DNA from: Ruegeria sp. THAF33
GTDB taxonomy: Bacteria; Pseudomonadota; Alphaproteobacteria; Rhodobacterales; Rhodobacteraceae
Length of the DNA: 64,000 nucleotides
Assembly: GCF_009363615.1 (NCBI RefSeq)
Contig: NZ_CP045384.1
Location: forward strand, 1,858,501 to 1,922,500
Direction: 5' to 3'
Shown here one piece after another: positions 34,713 through 44,964 of the stretch (positions are counted from its first letter, which is position 1; each line of letters starts with the position of its first letter). The translations under genes were made by a program, and so were the position numbers. A model generated the notes under the pieces. That model had not been told where the DNA came from. It ran no database searches and saw only the letters and a list, made by a program, of their open reading frames with translations.

Positions 34713-35567
34713 ATGATCATCGTGGTAGATGGCCTGAACAGACATATGTTCAGCGAAGTTCTTGATGAAATGTTCGAGTTGAGAGCAAGAGTTTTTGGCG
34801 AACGCCTGGGATGGGACGTCAACATTGAAGATGGCAAAGAGATCGACGAGTTCGATCACCTGGACCCGGCATATGTGATCGGACTCGACGATGAGGGGAA
34901 TGTCGTCGCAGCCGTGCGTGCCCTCCAGACCACCGGACCACACATGTTGTCGGATGTCTTTTCGGCGATCCTTTGCGGCGAAGCACCACTTCGCAGTGCG
35001 ACCATGTGGGAATCGACCCGGTTCTGCGTCGACACGCAACGGCTCACGCGTGGCAAAGAAAAGAACTCGGTCTCCTACGCGACTTGCGAGTTGATGATCG
35101 GATCTTTGGAATATGCGAAGAATGCAGGTATTCAGGACATCATCACCGTGATTGATCCGGTTATGGATAGGGTGTTGAAGCGTTCGAATTGCGCGCCTTA
35201 CGACTATGTCGGTAAGACAGTTCCAATGGGTAAGGTTCACGCATTGGCCGCTCTGCTGGACTGCACCGAAGAACGCATCGCCGGCCTGCGTGAATTTGCG
35301 GGCATTCACAACGACGTCTTTATGGACGAAGAAGAAGCGTTAGCTCTGTTTGCCGCGAAGAAAGCCGCAGCACAGAACCCCGCGAACCAGGATCACAAAC
35401 CACTCACCGATCTCGAGAAATATTTTGTGGAACAGATGAGCGCCGCAAAAACAGAAGCTGAACGGCAGGATGTCCTCAAGCTGATCGAAGCGCTCACGGA
35501 TACGTTCACGCCAGAGCAAAGAACCGCTCTTTTGGAAACCCCCCGTGCTTTTGCTCATGAGGCCTGA
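34713..35567 (+). CDS. luxI: Acyl-homoserine-lactone synthase with C-terminal extension
   Basis: A 284-residue LuxI-family synthase. All residues usually invariant are present: Arg24, Phe28, Trp34, Asp45, Asp48, Arg69, Glu100 and Arg103, so it should make an acyl-HSL from acyl-ACP and S-adenosylmethionine. LuxI proteins are normally 190-230 residues; here a hydrophilic tail of about 75 residues (from about 208) is added, rich in Ala, Glu, Lys and Asp and probably helical, with a DLEKYFVEQMSAAKTEAERQ segment. AGGGGGAAG precedes the ATG, and a lux-box-like repeat lies further upstream. The signal's chain length cannot be read from sequence. Confidence 0.93.
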   Translation: MIIVVDGLNRHMFSEVLDEMFELRARVFGERLGWDVNIEDGKEIDEFDHLDPAYVIGLDDEGNVVAAVRALQTTGPHMLSDVFSAILCGEAPLRSATMWESTRFCVDTQRLTRGKEKNSVSYATCELMIGSLEYAKNAGIQDIITVIDPVMDRVLKRSNCAPYDYVGKTVPMGKVHALAALLDCTEERIAGLREFAGIHNDVFMDEEEALALFAAKKAAAQNPANQDHKPLTDLEKYFVEQMSAAKTEAERQDVLKLIEALTDTFTPEQRTALLETPRAFAHEA

Positions 35568-35601
35568 CCCCCTCACCTCATAGATACAAAAGCCACCCAT
35601 G

Positions 35602-35635
35602 CGGAGCCGTCTGATTGCAGGCGGCTCCGTTTTTT
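35602..35635 (+). terminator. Terminator after luxI
   Basis: CGGAGCCG (35602-35609) and CGGCTCCG (35622-35629) pair around a 12-base loop and are followed by six T residues. Confidence 0.85.
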
Positions 35636-35667
35636 GTCCCTTCTTTTGACGAAGGGAAGGAAGAGGA

Positions 35668-36999
35668 TTACTCCTCTTCCAATGCGTCAACGGCTTTCTT
35701 AAGGTCATCTTTGCTGACTTCCTTGTCAGTGACCTGAGCCAGCTCCAACACGTAGTCCACAACCTTGTCTTCAAAGATCGGGGCACGCAGCTGCTGTTGC
35801 ATCTGTGCGTTCTGTTGAACGAACTCGAAGAATTGACGTTCCTGACCCGGGTACTGACGTGCCTGGTTCATGATCGCCTGTGTCATCTCAGCGTCGGTAA
35901 CTTCAACTTCGGCCTTCTGGCCCAGTTCAGCCAGCAACAGGCCCAGACGCACGCGACGCTCGGCCAGCTTGGTGTGCTCGTCCGTGGGCTCGATCGGGTC
36001 ATGGTCGTGGCCTTCGACTTCTGGGTTTTCTTCGTGCCACAGTTGATGCGCAATCTGCTTGGCTTCGGCTTCAACCAGCGACGACGGCAGATCGAACGAC
36101 ACCTTCTCGTCCAGCGCATCCAGCAAAGCGCGCTTGATCACGGCGCGCGATGCACCTGCATATTCAGCTTCCAGGCGCTCTGCGATCTGGCTTTTCAGGG
36201 CTTCAAGATCTTCGGCACCGAATTTTTTAGCCAGTTCGTCGTTCACTTCCGCAGCAACCGGTTCTTTGACTTCCTTGATGGTGCAGGTGAAAATAGCGTC
36301 TTTGCCCGCCAGATGCTCGGCGCCGTACTCTTCAGGGAACGTGACGTTGACGTCTTTTACTTCTGCGGCTTTCACGCCAACCAGCTGCTCTTCAAAGCCG
36401 GGGATGAAGCTGTTCGAGCCCAGAACCAGCGGGTAATCCTCTGCCGAACCACCTTCGAATTCCTCGCCGTCAACCTTACCGACGAAATCGAACACGATCT
36501 GGTCGCCGTCCTTGGCTTTTGACCCCTTGCGGCGCGCTTTGAAATCCTGAGCGGTTTCCGCCAGATTGTTCAGCGCTTCCTCGACGGCTGCTTCATCAGC
36601 CTTGACGATCAGCTTTTCCAACTCGACCGATTTCAGATCAACTTCCGGGATCGCTGGCAGCGCCTCGTAAGACATGGCGACTTCTACGTCATCGCCTTCT
36701 TTCCAGTCCTCATTGGTCATCTTGACCTCGGGCTGAAGCGCGGGGCGATCACCACTGTCTTCGAAATGCTTGTTCATGGCGCCGTCGATGGTTTCCTGCA
36801 TCGCCTCGCCCAACAGGCGCTGGCCGAACTGCTTTTTCAGCAGCGCCATCGGCACCTTGCCTTTGCGGAAACCTTTCATTTCGATTTCCGGCTGCGCTTC
36901 GGTCAGCTTTTCATTGACCTTCTCGTCCAGCTCGGCTGCTGACACAACGATGTTGTAGCCACGTTTCAGACCTTCGTTCAGCGTCTCGGTAACCTGCAT
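35668..36999 (-). CDS. tig: Trigger factor (ribosome-bound chaperone, peptidyl-prolyl isomerase)
   Basis: A 443-residue chaperone that meets new chains at the ribosome exit. The ribosome-binding domain (about 1-120) contains the signature GFRKGKVP; the FKBP-type isomerase domain (about 155-245) has the [19 protein letters not shown] segment; the C-terminal helical arms fill the rest. ATG 36999 begins the family sequence [12 protein letters not shown]; the open frame continues to 37050. It is convergent with luxI and likely transcribed alone. Confidence 0.97.
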   Translation of the reverse strand: MQVTETLNEGLKRGYNIVVSAAELDEKVNEKLTEAQPEIEMKGFRKGKVPMALLKKQFGQRLLGEAMQETIDGAMNKHFEDSGDRPALQPEVKMTNEDWKEGDDVEVAMSYEALPAIPEVDLKSVELEKLIVKADEAAVEEALNNLAETAQDFKARRKGSKAKDGDQIVFDFVGKVDGEEFEGGSAEDYPLVLGSNSFIPGFEEQLVGVKAAEVKDVNVTFPEEYGAEHLAGKDAIFTCTIKEVKEPVAAEVNDELAKKFGAEDLEALKSQIAERLEAEYAGASRAVIKRALLDALDEKVSFDLPSSLVEAEAKQIAHQLWHEENPEVEGHDHDPIEPTDEHTKLAERRVRLGLLLAELGQKAEVEVTDAEMTQAIMNQARQYPGQERQFFEFVQQNAQMQQQLRAPIFEDKVVDYVLELAQVTDKEVSKDDLKKAVDALEEE

Positions 37000-37131
37000 T
37001 ATGGTAGTCCCCATAGGATTCGGGGCGCGCAAAAAGGGCGCGCCGGGCAAATTTGAAGCCTTCTATTTGCCCTGCCGCCCGCGTGCAAGGGGCAAAGGCT
37101 GAATCCAGTGGTATTTGATCGCCAAAACCGC

Positions 37132-37162
37132 AAAAAAGAACGCCCCGGAAACCGGGGCGTTC
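37132..37162 (-). terminator. Terminator after the porin gene
   Basis: GAACGCCCCGG (37138-37148) and its complement (37152-37162) form an 11-bp stem with a three-base loop, followed on the minus strand by six T residues (37132-37137). A very strong terminator, as expected for an abundant outer-membrane protein. Confidence 0.9.
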
Positions 37163-37183
37163 GCGCTTGTTCCAGCCAGACAA

Positions 37184-38308
37184 TCAGAACTTCCAGCGTG
37201 CGCCCAGAACCCATGCTTCGTTGTTGTCGAATGAAGAGCCGTCATCGAAATCGTGGTTGCGGTATTTCAGATAAACATCCGTGTTGATCGGCTCGACTTT
37301 CTGCACGACCGCGATACCCCAGGCTTTGGTGTCAGAACCGTTGCTCTGGAAATCCGAGCCATCATAATAGTCGATACCGACGCCGGTCTTGCCCCAGGAC
37401 ACCCAGTTGCCTTCGTACGAGATCTTACCGTACCAATAGTTCGGATCCGTGGCACCGGCCTGATCATCGTCGCGCGTACCGCCCGCAATCGTAAAGCCCA
37501 ACCCGCTGGGAAGCAGGACGGAAGCGGAACCGATCGTATCTTTGCGATCCCCCGAATTGTCATCCCGGTCTCTTACCGAATAGGCCACGGCTGCTGCGAA
37601 TTCCACACCACCGGCAAAGGTGTTTTCATAAAACAGACCGACATCGTAGTAATCGTCATCGTCGCTGCTGGACAAAATGTTCTGACCATAAGCGAAACCG
37701 GCGGAAAACCCGTTGAACGACGGCGTATCATACCGCACACGACCACGCCGCGCGCCGTCAAAGTTGCTGGAACTGTCACCAACCGTAATACCGCTCAGCA
37801 TACCGGTCGTGTCCCGATAGAAGAACCCTGCATTTTCATCGTTGGTAAACGAATACAGCGCGGTTCCGACATATGACAGATCAACTTCTGCGGCGCCATC
37901 AGCGACCATGCTGCCCTGACCTGCCGAAAACTTGCCGTAGCCACCTTTCAGCGAAAAATCCACATGGCGAATGTCTTCGCGATTCCAACCATCTGCGTTG
38001 GTTCCGAATTGATCGGCAGACGCCGAACCCGGCAGGCCAAGGCCTGATTCAAACCAAAATTGGAATTCGTTGCTTCCATATGGCTGCACAAGACGCAGGC
38101 CAACACGGCTGTTCGACAGATCGTTGTCGAGAACACGGGTCTCGGTATCCTGTCCGTCATCCACCGAGATCAAGGCGGGGTGCAGTTGTCCATACAGCAG
38201 CACATATCCGCCACTATTGTTTTCGTATTTCATTTCCGCCACAGCCGGGATGGCGGTCGTCGCAGTCAGAACAGCGGCTACTGATATCGGTTTGATGTTA
38301 AGGGTCAT
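37184..38308 (-). CDS. Outer-membrane porin (Rhodobacter-type)
   Basis: A 374-residue porin. A signal peptide of about 20 residues (AAVLTATTAIPAVA) is followed by alternating beta strands typical of a 16-strand barrel and a C-terminal Phe (WVLGARWKF), the outer-membrane assembly signal. Many short acidic loops (DDDDYYD, DRDDNSGDRKD) suggest a cation-leaning pore (inference). ATG 38308, with GGTGAG just upstream, is preferred to 38320. A long AT-rich region lies upstream. Confidence 0.9.
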   Translation of the reverse strand: MTLNIKPISVAAVLTATTAIPAVAEMKYENNSGGYVLLYGQLHPALISVDDGQDTETRVLDNDLSNSRVGLRLVQPYGSNEFQFWFESGLGLPGSASADQFGTNADGWNREDIRHVDFSLKGGYGKFSAGQGSMVADGAAEVDLSYVGTALYSFTNDENAGFFYRDTTGMLSGITVGDSSSNFDGARRGRVRYDTPSFNGFSAGFAYGQNILSSSDDDDYYDVGLFYENTFAGGVEFAAAVAYSVRDRDDNSGDRKDTIGSASVLLPSGLGFTIAGGTRDDDQAGATDPNYWYGKISYEGNWVSWGKTGVGIDYYDGSDFQSNGSDTKAWGIAVVQKVEPINTDVYLKYRNHDFDDGSSFDNNEAWVLGARWKF

Positions 38309-38616
38309 TTCACTCACCATGAAAGGTTCGGGGTTCAGGTACTGTCCATTTGTTTACGAACTGCGAGCGTTCCAGTGGCCCGCATTCACTCCCTCGCAAG
38401 AATTGCAAATTCGCAACATGGCATATCGAAAAATTGGTTATTTTTTATTTTATTTCATACAGTTACGAATCCATTCGAAGATCCAAAGCACAGTGTGCAA
38501 ATAAATTGTGACGTCCAGCCATGCATCTGGCAAACATTCGGTCTGCACTGATGTGAACCTTGACGGCGGATTTCCGCCGACTCGCCGTGAATTGAGCCGT
38601 TCCACGCCCAACAAAC
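38309..38616 (-). other. Upstream region of the porin gene
   Basis: About 300 bases without a gene between the nnrD stop and the porin start. The part at 38425-38510 is strongly AT-rich and is the likely promoter area. I could not choose a -35/-10 pair with confidence. A short GGCGGATTTCCGCC hairpin at about 38562 may help end nnrD transcription. Confidence 0.4.
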
Positions 38617-40218
38617 TCAAATATTCAACTTTCTGAAAACTGCCGGCACCTGTTCCGGCAAATCTTCCGCGATCAAACCCGGCCCGAACTGGCGCGCACA
38701 CTCCACATGCAGCCACGCCGCAGTTTCCGCCGCTTGCATCGGTGCCAAACCTCGCGCCAACAAACCTGCGATGAACCCTGTCAGCACATCGCCAGACCCG
38801 GCCGTCGCCAACCAAGGGGCCGCTCTTTCGTATACGGCCAAGTTGACCACGCACCGTCCATTCGGCGCAGCGATCACCGTGTCCGGGCCCTTGAACAGAA
38901 CCACGCACCCAGCCCGCTTTGCGGCAGTACGCGTCGCATCCACCTTGGAAAACGCCGGGCCGTTGGCCGGTTGCACGTTCATTTGCGCGGCAATGTCAGG
39001 GAACAACCTTGCAAATTCCCCGCCATGCGGTGTCAGTACGCATTTGTCGTGCAATCGCGCGATCAGGGCGCCGGGATCCTCGGCAAAAGCTGACAAAGCA
39101 TCCGCATCCAACACGGTCGCCCGCCGTGCAGCTAGGACAATCGGCACCAGCGCCCGCGCCCGCTCGAATTCCAGCGCAGGCCCAAGGCAGAGTGCATTCA
39201 GGCGCGTATCCTCAAGAATTTCAGGCAATCCATTAGCCCCATCAACCCGCTGCAACATGAGAGCCGTGATCTGGCTGGCCACCTCCATCTGCGCAGACGG
39301 CGGCACGCCCAGCGTCACCAGCCCCGCTCCAACCCGCAAAGCCCCCCGCGCCGCCAAACGCGCGGCCCCTGTTTTGCCCGCCCCCCCAGACAGGATCAAA
39401 GCATGACCATGTGAGTATTTGTGGCCAACCGAAACTTTCGAAAGCTTCACCCCGTCAGCCTCGGTCGTGTGAACGATCTGACCGTCTTCCAGTGTTTCAA
39501 GCCCGATCGATTTGGTTCGTACCGTCCCGCAGGTCACCGGACCATCACCCAGTACATGCCCAAGCTTTTTGCTGTGAAACGTCACCGTCATGTCCGCAAC
39601 AATCGCCTGACCAAGAATGCGACCACTGTCGGCGCACAAGCCGCTTGGCGCGTCAATTGAAACGACCTTTACGCCTCGCTCTCGCAGCAGGTCTCTGACC
39701 GGCGCATTGGCCAGCATGGAGAACGCCCCTGCAAATGGCCGGGTGAGACCCGTGCCAAAAACCCCGTCGACAACCAGATCAATGCTCTTTGGAAACCCAA
39801 GAACATCATCCGCCAACGGGGCGGAGTCGAAAGCGAAGACGCGAACCTCGTTCTTTGCCCCCCATTTCTCATAATTCACCCGCGCATCCGGAGGCAGCTT
39901 TTCCGGGTCTCCATAAAGGAACACCTCAACCGCCCACCCCTGCTTCTGCAAAAGCCGCGCCACGACAAACCCGTCACCCCCATTGTTGCCCGGTCCGCAC
40001 AGCACCACTGCGCGCAGCGGGCCCTCTTCATCTGGCCCTAAATATCCCGGGGAGCGCGAGGGGCTGGCCCCTCGCCTGTCCAACACGGGCCATTCTTCGA
40101 AAATCGCGTCAACAACACCCCGCCCGGCCCGCTCCATCAGCTCCAGACCGGTCACGTCACCAGACTTGATGGCGGCCTGCTCAATGGCCCGCATCTGTGC
40201 CGCTGTCAGCAATTCCAT
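38617..40218 (-). CDS. nnrD: Bifunctional NAD(P)H-hydrate epimerase / ADP-dependent NAD(P)H-hydrate dehydratase
   Basis: A 533-residue repair enzyme for hydrated NADH and NADPH. The N-terminal YjeF_N epimerase domain (about 1-215) has LCGPGNNGGDGFV and the Asp of SIDAPSG; the C-terminal ribokinase-like dehydratase (about 240-530) has KTGAARLAARGALRVGAGLV and the ATAGSGDVLTG anion hole. ATG 40218, with GGGG seven bases upstream, is the natural start. It is divergent from glnB with about 170 bases between. Confidence 0.94.
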   Translation of the reverse strand: MELLTAAQMRAIEQAAIKSGDVTGLELMERAGRGVVDAIFEEWPVLDRRGASPSRSPGYLGPDEEGPLRAVVLCGPGNNGGDGFVVARLLQKQGWAVEVFLYGDPEKLPPDARVNYEKWGAKNEVRVFAFDSAPLADDVLGFPKSIDLVVDGVFGTGLTRPFAGAFSMLANAPVRDLLRERGVKVVSIDAPSGLCADSGRILGQAIVADMTVTFHSKKLGHVLGDGPVTCGTVRTKSIGLETLEDGQIVHTTEADGVKLSKVSVGHKYSHGHALILSGGAGKTGAARLAARGALRVGAGLVTLGVPPSAQMEVASQITALMLQRVDGANGLPEILEDTRLNALCLGPALEFERARALVPIVLAARRATVLDADALSAFAEDPGALIARLHDKCVLTPHGGEFARLFPDIAAQMNVQPANGPAFSKVDATRTAAKRAGCVVLFKGPDTVIAAPNGRCVVNLAVYERAAPWLATAGSGDVLTGFIAGLLARGLAPMQAAETAAWLHVECARQFGPGLIAEDLPEQVPAVFRKLNI

Positions 40219-40383
40219 CCTTTCACCCCTTGCTCGATTCAATTTTGATTACTTTTTATGCAAGTCGCTCAAAAAATAGCATACAGCCGTTTTTCAAAGC
40301 ACCCCGACCCGCACGATATCGCAATCACATTGCCGCCCGATCTTAGACGTGATCACTGCCCCTGAGACAACCATTCAAGGTGA

Positions 40384-40728
<345 letters not shown>

Positions 40729-40769
40729 CTCACAACATTACTGACACATCTATCAGAAGGACCAAGGGA

Positions 40770-42176
40770 ATGAGCGCAGACGCAGTTCTCAATACAATCC
40801 GCGAAGAAGACGTCGCATATGTCGACATCCGCTTCACCGACGTGCGCGGCAAACTACAGCACGTCACGGTGGACGTCGATCTGGTCGACGAAGACTTCCT
40901 GGAAGAAGGCTTCATGTTTGACGGCTCGTCCATTGCAGGCTGGAAATCGATCGAAAACTCGGACATGAAACTGATCGCCGACACGACTTCGGCTTACATC
41001 GACCCGTTCTATGCGGAGAAGACACTGTGTCTGCACTGCTCGATCGTTGAGCCCGACACCGGTGAAGCCTATGGTCGCGACCCGCGCGGAACCGCGCAGA
41101 AAGCCGAAGCCTACCTGAAGTCCAGCGGTATCGGTGACGTTGCCTATATGGGTCCCGAAGCTGAATTCTTCCTGTTCGATGACGTTCGTTTTTCCAACAG
41201 CATCAATAAAGTATCTTTCGAAGTTGATGCAACGGATGCGTCGTGGAACACCGACACCGAATACGAGATGGGCAACATGGGCCACCGTCCGGGCGTCAAG
41301 GGCGGCTACTTCCCGGTCAACCCCATCGACGAAGCGCAGGACCTGCGTTCGGAAATGCTGTCGACCATGAAACGTCTGGGCATGAAGGTCGACAAGCACC
41401 ACCACGAAGTGGCCTCGTGCCAGCACGAGCTGGGTCTTGTCTTTGACAGCCTGACCAAGCAGGCCGATGAGCTGCAAAAGTACAAGTACGTCATCCACAA
41501 CGTGGCACACGCCTACGGCAAATCGGCCACTTTCATGCCCAAGCCTGTCGCAGGTGACAACGGCACCGGCATGCACGTGAACATGTCGATCTGGAAAGAT
41601 GGCAAGCCGCTGTTCGCTGGCGACAAATATGCCGACCTGTCGGACGAGGCGCTGTACTTCATCGGCGGCATCCTGAAACACGCCAAGACCCTGAACGCTT
41701 TCACCAACCCGTCGACCAACAGCTACAAGCGCTTGATCCCCGGGTTTGAAGCCCCCGTTCTGCGGGCCTATTCGGCACGTAACCGTTCGGGTTGTGTGCG
41801 TATCCCATGGACTGAAAGCCCCAAAGCCAAACGTGTCGAGGCGCGGTTCCCCGATCCGTCATCCAACCCCTATCTGGCGTTTGCCGCCCTGCTTATGGCT
41901 GGCCTGGACGGTATCAAGAACAAGATCAACCCCGGCGAGGCGATGGACAAGAACCTGTACGACTTGCCCGCCGAGGAACTGGCCGACATCCCGACCGTCT
42001 GCGGCAGCCTGCGTGAGGCTCTGGAAGCTCTGGCATCCGATCACGACTTCCTGCTTCAGGGCGATGTGTTCACCAAAGACCAGATCGACGGTTACATCGC
42101 ACTTAAGATGGAAGAGGTGGAAACCTACGAGCACACTCCGCACCCGGTGGAGTACGGCATGTACTACAGCTGCTAA
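40770..42176 (+). CDS. glnA: Glutamine synthetase, type I
   Basis: A 468-residue type I glutamine synthetase, forming glutamine from glutamate, ammonia and ATP. Residues [22 protein letters not shown] loop and [10 protein letters not shown] are present, and the adenylylation site is Tyr397 in NLYDLP, so activity is expected to be controlled by GlnE and GlnB. AAGGGA precedes ATG 40770; an in-frame extension back to 40380 overlaps glnB and is not real. Confidence 0.98.
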   Translation: MSADAVLNTIREEDVAYVDIRFTDVRGKLQHVTVDVDLVDEDFLEEGFMFDGSSIAGWKSIENSDMKLIADTTSAYIDPFYAEKTLCLHCSIVEPDTGEAYGRDPRGTAQKAEAYLKSSGIGDVAYMGPEAEFFLFDDVRFSNSINKVSFEVDATDASWNTDTEYEMGNMGHRPGVKGGYFPVNPIDEAQDLRSEMLSTMKRLGMKVDKHHHEVASCQHELGLVFDSLTKQADELQKYKYVIHNVAHAYGKSATFMPKPVAGDNGTGMHVNMSIWKDGKPLFAGDKYADLSDEALYFIGGILKHAKTLNAFTNPSTNSYKRLIPGFEAPVLRAYSARNRSGCVRIPWTESPKAKRVEARFPDPSSNPYLAFAALLMAGLDGIKNKINPGEAMDKNLYDLPAEELADIPTVCGSLREALEALASDHDFLLQGDVFTKDQIDGYIALKMEEVETYEHTPHPVEYGMYYSC

Positions 42177-42197
42177 GCTGAGTACGGAAACGAATTG

Positions 42198-42223
42198 CCA
42201 GGGCGCCCCTTCGGGCGCCCTTG
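42198..42223 (+). terminator. Hairpin after glnA
   Basis: AGGGCGCC and GGCGCCCT pair around a short loop about 25 bases after the glnA stop. The following T-run is weak (TTGT), so it is a plausible but not strong terminator. Confidence 0.55.
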
Positions 42224-42302
42224 TCATGTCTGCCCACACGGTTTGACGCGCCGCCGTTGATCCAACAGACTGGTGAAAACACGCCCGGCCGGAGATGACA
42301 GC

Positions 42303-42950
42303 ATGCCTTGCGATACCTCACCTTTCTCGAAATTCACAAACCTTGTGACATCCGAACAGGAGCTGAGGAGGATCTCTGGCCATCCGCTGCCACAGATCAC
42401 TGCCAAGGAGGTGTCCTCCCTCGATCAGATGTGTCGCGATTTCATAGCGACCTCGCCCTTTTGCCTTATCGCTTCGGCCAACACGGATGGGCATCTTGAT
42501 GTTTCACCCCGTGGTGACCCGCCCGGCTTTGTTCAGGTGCTGTCCGATACCCTGATCGCGATCCCGGATCGGCCGGGAAACAAACGCGTGGATACGTTTC
42601 ACAATGTTCTCAAGGATCCGCGCGTCAGCGTCCTGTTCTTTGTTCCGGGCAAGATGGAAACGCTCCGCATTCGCGGCACCGCCCGCATCTGTGCTGACCC
42701 CCGTTTGCTTGAAACCATGGCCATTGACGGGCACCCACCCAAACTGGCGCTGCTCATCCATGTCGAGACAGCATTTGCACACTGTCCCAAATGTGTAATC
42801 CGCGCACATCTGTGGCAACCCGAAGACTGGCCGGATTCGACCCATCTGCCAAATATGAATGCGATGATGGTGAAACACGCCCGCATCAATGCCACGCCTG
42901 AGGAATGGTTCGAAACGCTCAGGAAAAAGGGCGAGCTGGACCTTTATTAA
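42303..42950 (+). CDS. Pyridoxamine 5'-phosphate oxidase-family flavin protein
   Basis: A 215-residue split-barrel protein of the PNPOx-like family, of the type annotated as FMN-binding MSMEG_1061-like. Typical segments are FIATSPFCLIAS, DVSPRGDPPGFV and LAIPDRPGNKRVDTFHN (variant of the flavin-binding loop), and a C-terminal CPKCVIRAHLW. The function is probably a flavin- or F420-linked reduction, substrate unknown. ATG 42303, with GGAG nine bases upstream, is used; 42273 is a possible earlier start. Confidence 0.82.
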   Translation: MPCDTSPFSKFTNLVTSEQELRRISGHPLPQITAKEVSSLDQMCRDFIATSPFCLIASANTDGHLDVSPRGDPPGFVQVLSDTLIAIPDRPGNKRVDTFHNVLKDPRVSVLFFVPGKMETLRIRGTARICADPRLLETMAIDGHPPKLALLIHVETAFAHCPKCVIRAHLWQPEDWPDSTHLPNMNAMMVKHARINATPEEWFETLRKKGELDLY

Positions 42951-43016
42951 CCGCTTTGCCCAAGACGCAGCCCACGCTAGGCTAACCGCAGATTTCAATT
43001 CCATCGGATTACGCCC

Positions 43017-43805
43017 ATGTTTCGCCTTGCCACCATTCTTGCCCTTTCCCTGACGTCCCCGGTTCTGGCCGCACCCTGTGGCAACACCAGCGCTGGATTT
43101 GAGGCGTGGAAGGCCGATTTTGCCAAACAGGCACGCAAGGCGGGAGTGAAAAAGAAAGGTCTGCAAGCGCTGTCTCAGACCCAATATGCCACGCGCACCA
43201 TCGCCGCGGACCGCAATCAAAAAAGCTTCAAATACTCGCTGGACAAATTCATGCGTGTTCGAGGGGCCGATACAATCGTCGCACAGGGGCGCAAACGCAA
43301 AGCCGCCAACCCGAACTATTATGCCGCGCTTGAGCGGCAATATGGTGTTCCTGCGGGTGTTCTGATCGCCATTCACGGCATGGAAACCGGCTTTGGCAAT
43401 TTCATGGGCGACAGTCAGGTTGTTTCCGCAATCACAACACTGGCCTATGATTGTCGCCGGTCAGAGTTCTTTATTCCCCACGCAATTGGGGCACTGAAAC
43501 TGGTCGACATGGGCAGTATCACGATGGCGACAAAAGGGGCAAAACATGGCGAACTGGGCCACACGCAATTCCTGCCCGGCAACGCCCTGACCTATGGTGT
43601 CGATGCTACGGGCGACCGGCGCGTGGACTTCTACAACATGACGGATGCATTGGCCTCAACCGCCAATTTCCTTCGCCAGAAAGGGTGGAAACCGGGACGC
43701 GGCTATCAACCCGGAGAACCAAATTTTCGCGTCTTGCAGCAGTGGAATGCTGCCTCGGTCTATCAGCAATCCATCGCAATAATGGCTGCCCGAATCGACA
43801 ATTAG
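43017..43805 (+). CDS. MltB-family lytic murein transglycosylase
   Basis: A 262-residue exported enzyme with an 18-residue signal peptide (ILALSLTSPVLA). The MltB-type domain has its likely catalytic Glu at Glu123 in HGMETGFGNFMGD, followed by GELGHTQFLP. It is shorter than long MltB proteins and lacks an obvious peptidoglycan-binding C-terminal domain. The cysteine after the signal peptide (APC) is not in a lipobox context. It follows the oxidase gene on the same strand. Confidence 0.88.
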   Translation: MFRLATILALSLTSPVLAAPCGNTSAGFEAWKADFAKQARKAGVKKKGLQALSQTQYATRTIAADRNQKSFKYSLDKFMRVRGADTIVAQGRKRKAANPNYYAALERQYGVPAGVLIAIHGMETGFGNFMGDSQVVSAITTLAYDCRRSEFFIPHAIGALKLVDMGSITMATKGAKHGELGHTQFLPGNALTYGVDATGDRRVDFYNMTDALASTANFLRQKGWKPGRGYQPGEPNFRVLQQWNAASVYQQSIAIMAARIDN

Positions 43806-44002
43806 CCCCGCCGCACCGTCAACACGCGCCGCACCTGATTTCGCCACATTTCCGCCACAGTGACAAACAAAAGCCTTTAGTTGCTTGGTTTCCAAAGCGT
43901 AACCAATCGCTGGGAAATTTCACTTTTTTGCATTTTTCGCCAAATTCTCTCCAAGATGGGGTGCTAGTCTTTGAATAACAGAACGCAGAAAAGGACGGGG
44001 CA

Positions 44003-44914
44003 GTGGCTCGGAAGCACAGCTACCATGGCGGCCTGCAATTTGATGGCGACGCAACCGGCGCAATAGAGCGCTTTGGATCCATCGTTGCCACGACGCTGGA
44101 AGACTACGGTCATCTGGTCGAGCGCAAGGCCCTGCTCAGCGCGACCGAGGCCAGCATCGTCTCGAGCCAGTATCTTGTGCGGATGACTCTGGATACAGGC
44201 GCCTCCGGGCAGCAGGACCGCTACGAGCGCATGGATCGCGCCGCAGGGTTGAAAACCATAACAAAGCCCCGCGTGTCGCATCCCCAAAACAGGTTGGTGC
44301 TGACAATTACGCCAGTCTCGCCACTTTTGGACGACGCCGAGATTTCGGAACTGATGCTGGTGGTCACTCTGTATCGCATGGTCGATATCTGTTCGACCCG
44401 ACGGGTTGAATGGTTGTCGCCGCACACGGTTCTTACAGTCGAGCACTTCATGAGCGCCTTTGACACCCTGACACCAAGCCGAACAACGCGGGATCGAAAG
44501 CAGATCTTTCAATCACTGACCGGACAGTTCGCCGGGATGCAGCAGTCTGGACAGGATGACACGATCACTGCCCTACACTCTCCTGCCGCGCGTCCAATTC
44601 AACTGACCGACGAACAATTGCTCAGCATCGCGTTCCGAAGCGACGAGGCAGACCTGCCCGCCCAGATGGACGCACGCGGGGCCATCGCGGATGATGATGA
44701 CAAGCCAAGCGACATCCTGCGCCTTAGTAGTTGGTGCATGACCGGAGTTTTGGCCAGCATTTCAGCGCCAATTGCCGTATCGATGGCCGCAGTCAACCTG
44801 ATCCGGGGCGAGGATTTCCGCCTGAACACACAGGTGCTCGTGCTCACATTCGCCATTGTCGCGCTGAACGCCAGCAACGCGTTGGCTGATGTAGCGGGTG
44901 CCTTGGGCATGTAA
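44003..44914 (+). CDS. Unknown protein with C-terminal membrane helices
   Basis: A 303-residue protein I cannot assign. The first 230 residues are soluble, mixed helix and strand (LLSATEASIVSSQYLVRMTLD, VSPLLDDAEISELMLVVTLYRMVDI). Two hydrophobic segments near the end (about 245-268 and 278-300) could span a membrane. The start is GTG 44003, with AGGA eight bases upstream. It has its own terminator at 44943. No signal peptide, so the large domain is likely cytoplasmic and tail-anchored. Confidence 0.7.
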   Translation: MARKHSYHGGLQFDGDATGAIERFGSIVATTLEDYGHLVERKALLSATEASIVSSQYLVRMTLDTGASGQQDRYERMDRAAGLKTITKPRVSHPQNRLVLTITPVSPLLDDAEISELMLVVTLYRMVDICSTRRVEWLSPHTVLTVEHFMSAFDTLTPSRTTRDRKQIFQSLTGQFAGMQQSGQDDTITALHSPAARPIQLTDEQLLSIAFRSDEADLPAQMDARGAIADDDDKPSDILRLSSWCMTGVLASISAPIAVSMAAVNLIRGEDFRLNTQVLVLTFAIVALNASNALADVAGALGM

Positions 44915-44942
44915 AAGAATTATCGAAGACCCTCCTAGGAGG

Positions 44943-44964
44943 CCCCGCCATCAGGCGGGGTTTT
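44943..44964 (+). terminator. Terminator after the gene at 44003
   Basis: CCCCGCC (44943-44949) and GGCGGGG (44954-44960) pair around ATCA and are followed by TTTT. The stop codon of the convergent N-demethylase gene (44951-44953) lies in the loop and arm of this hairpin. Confidence 0.8.
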
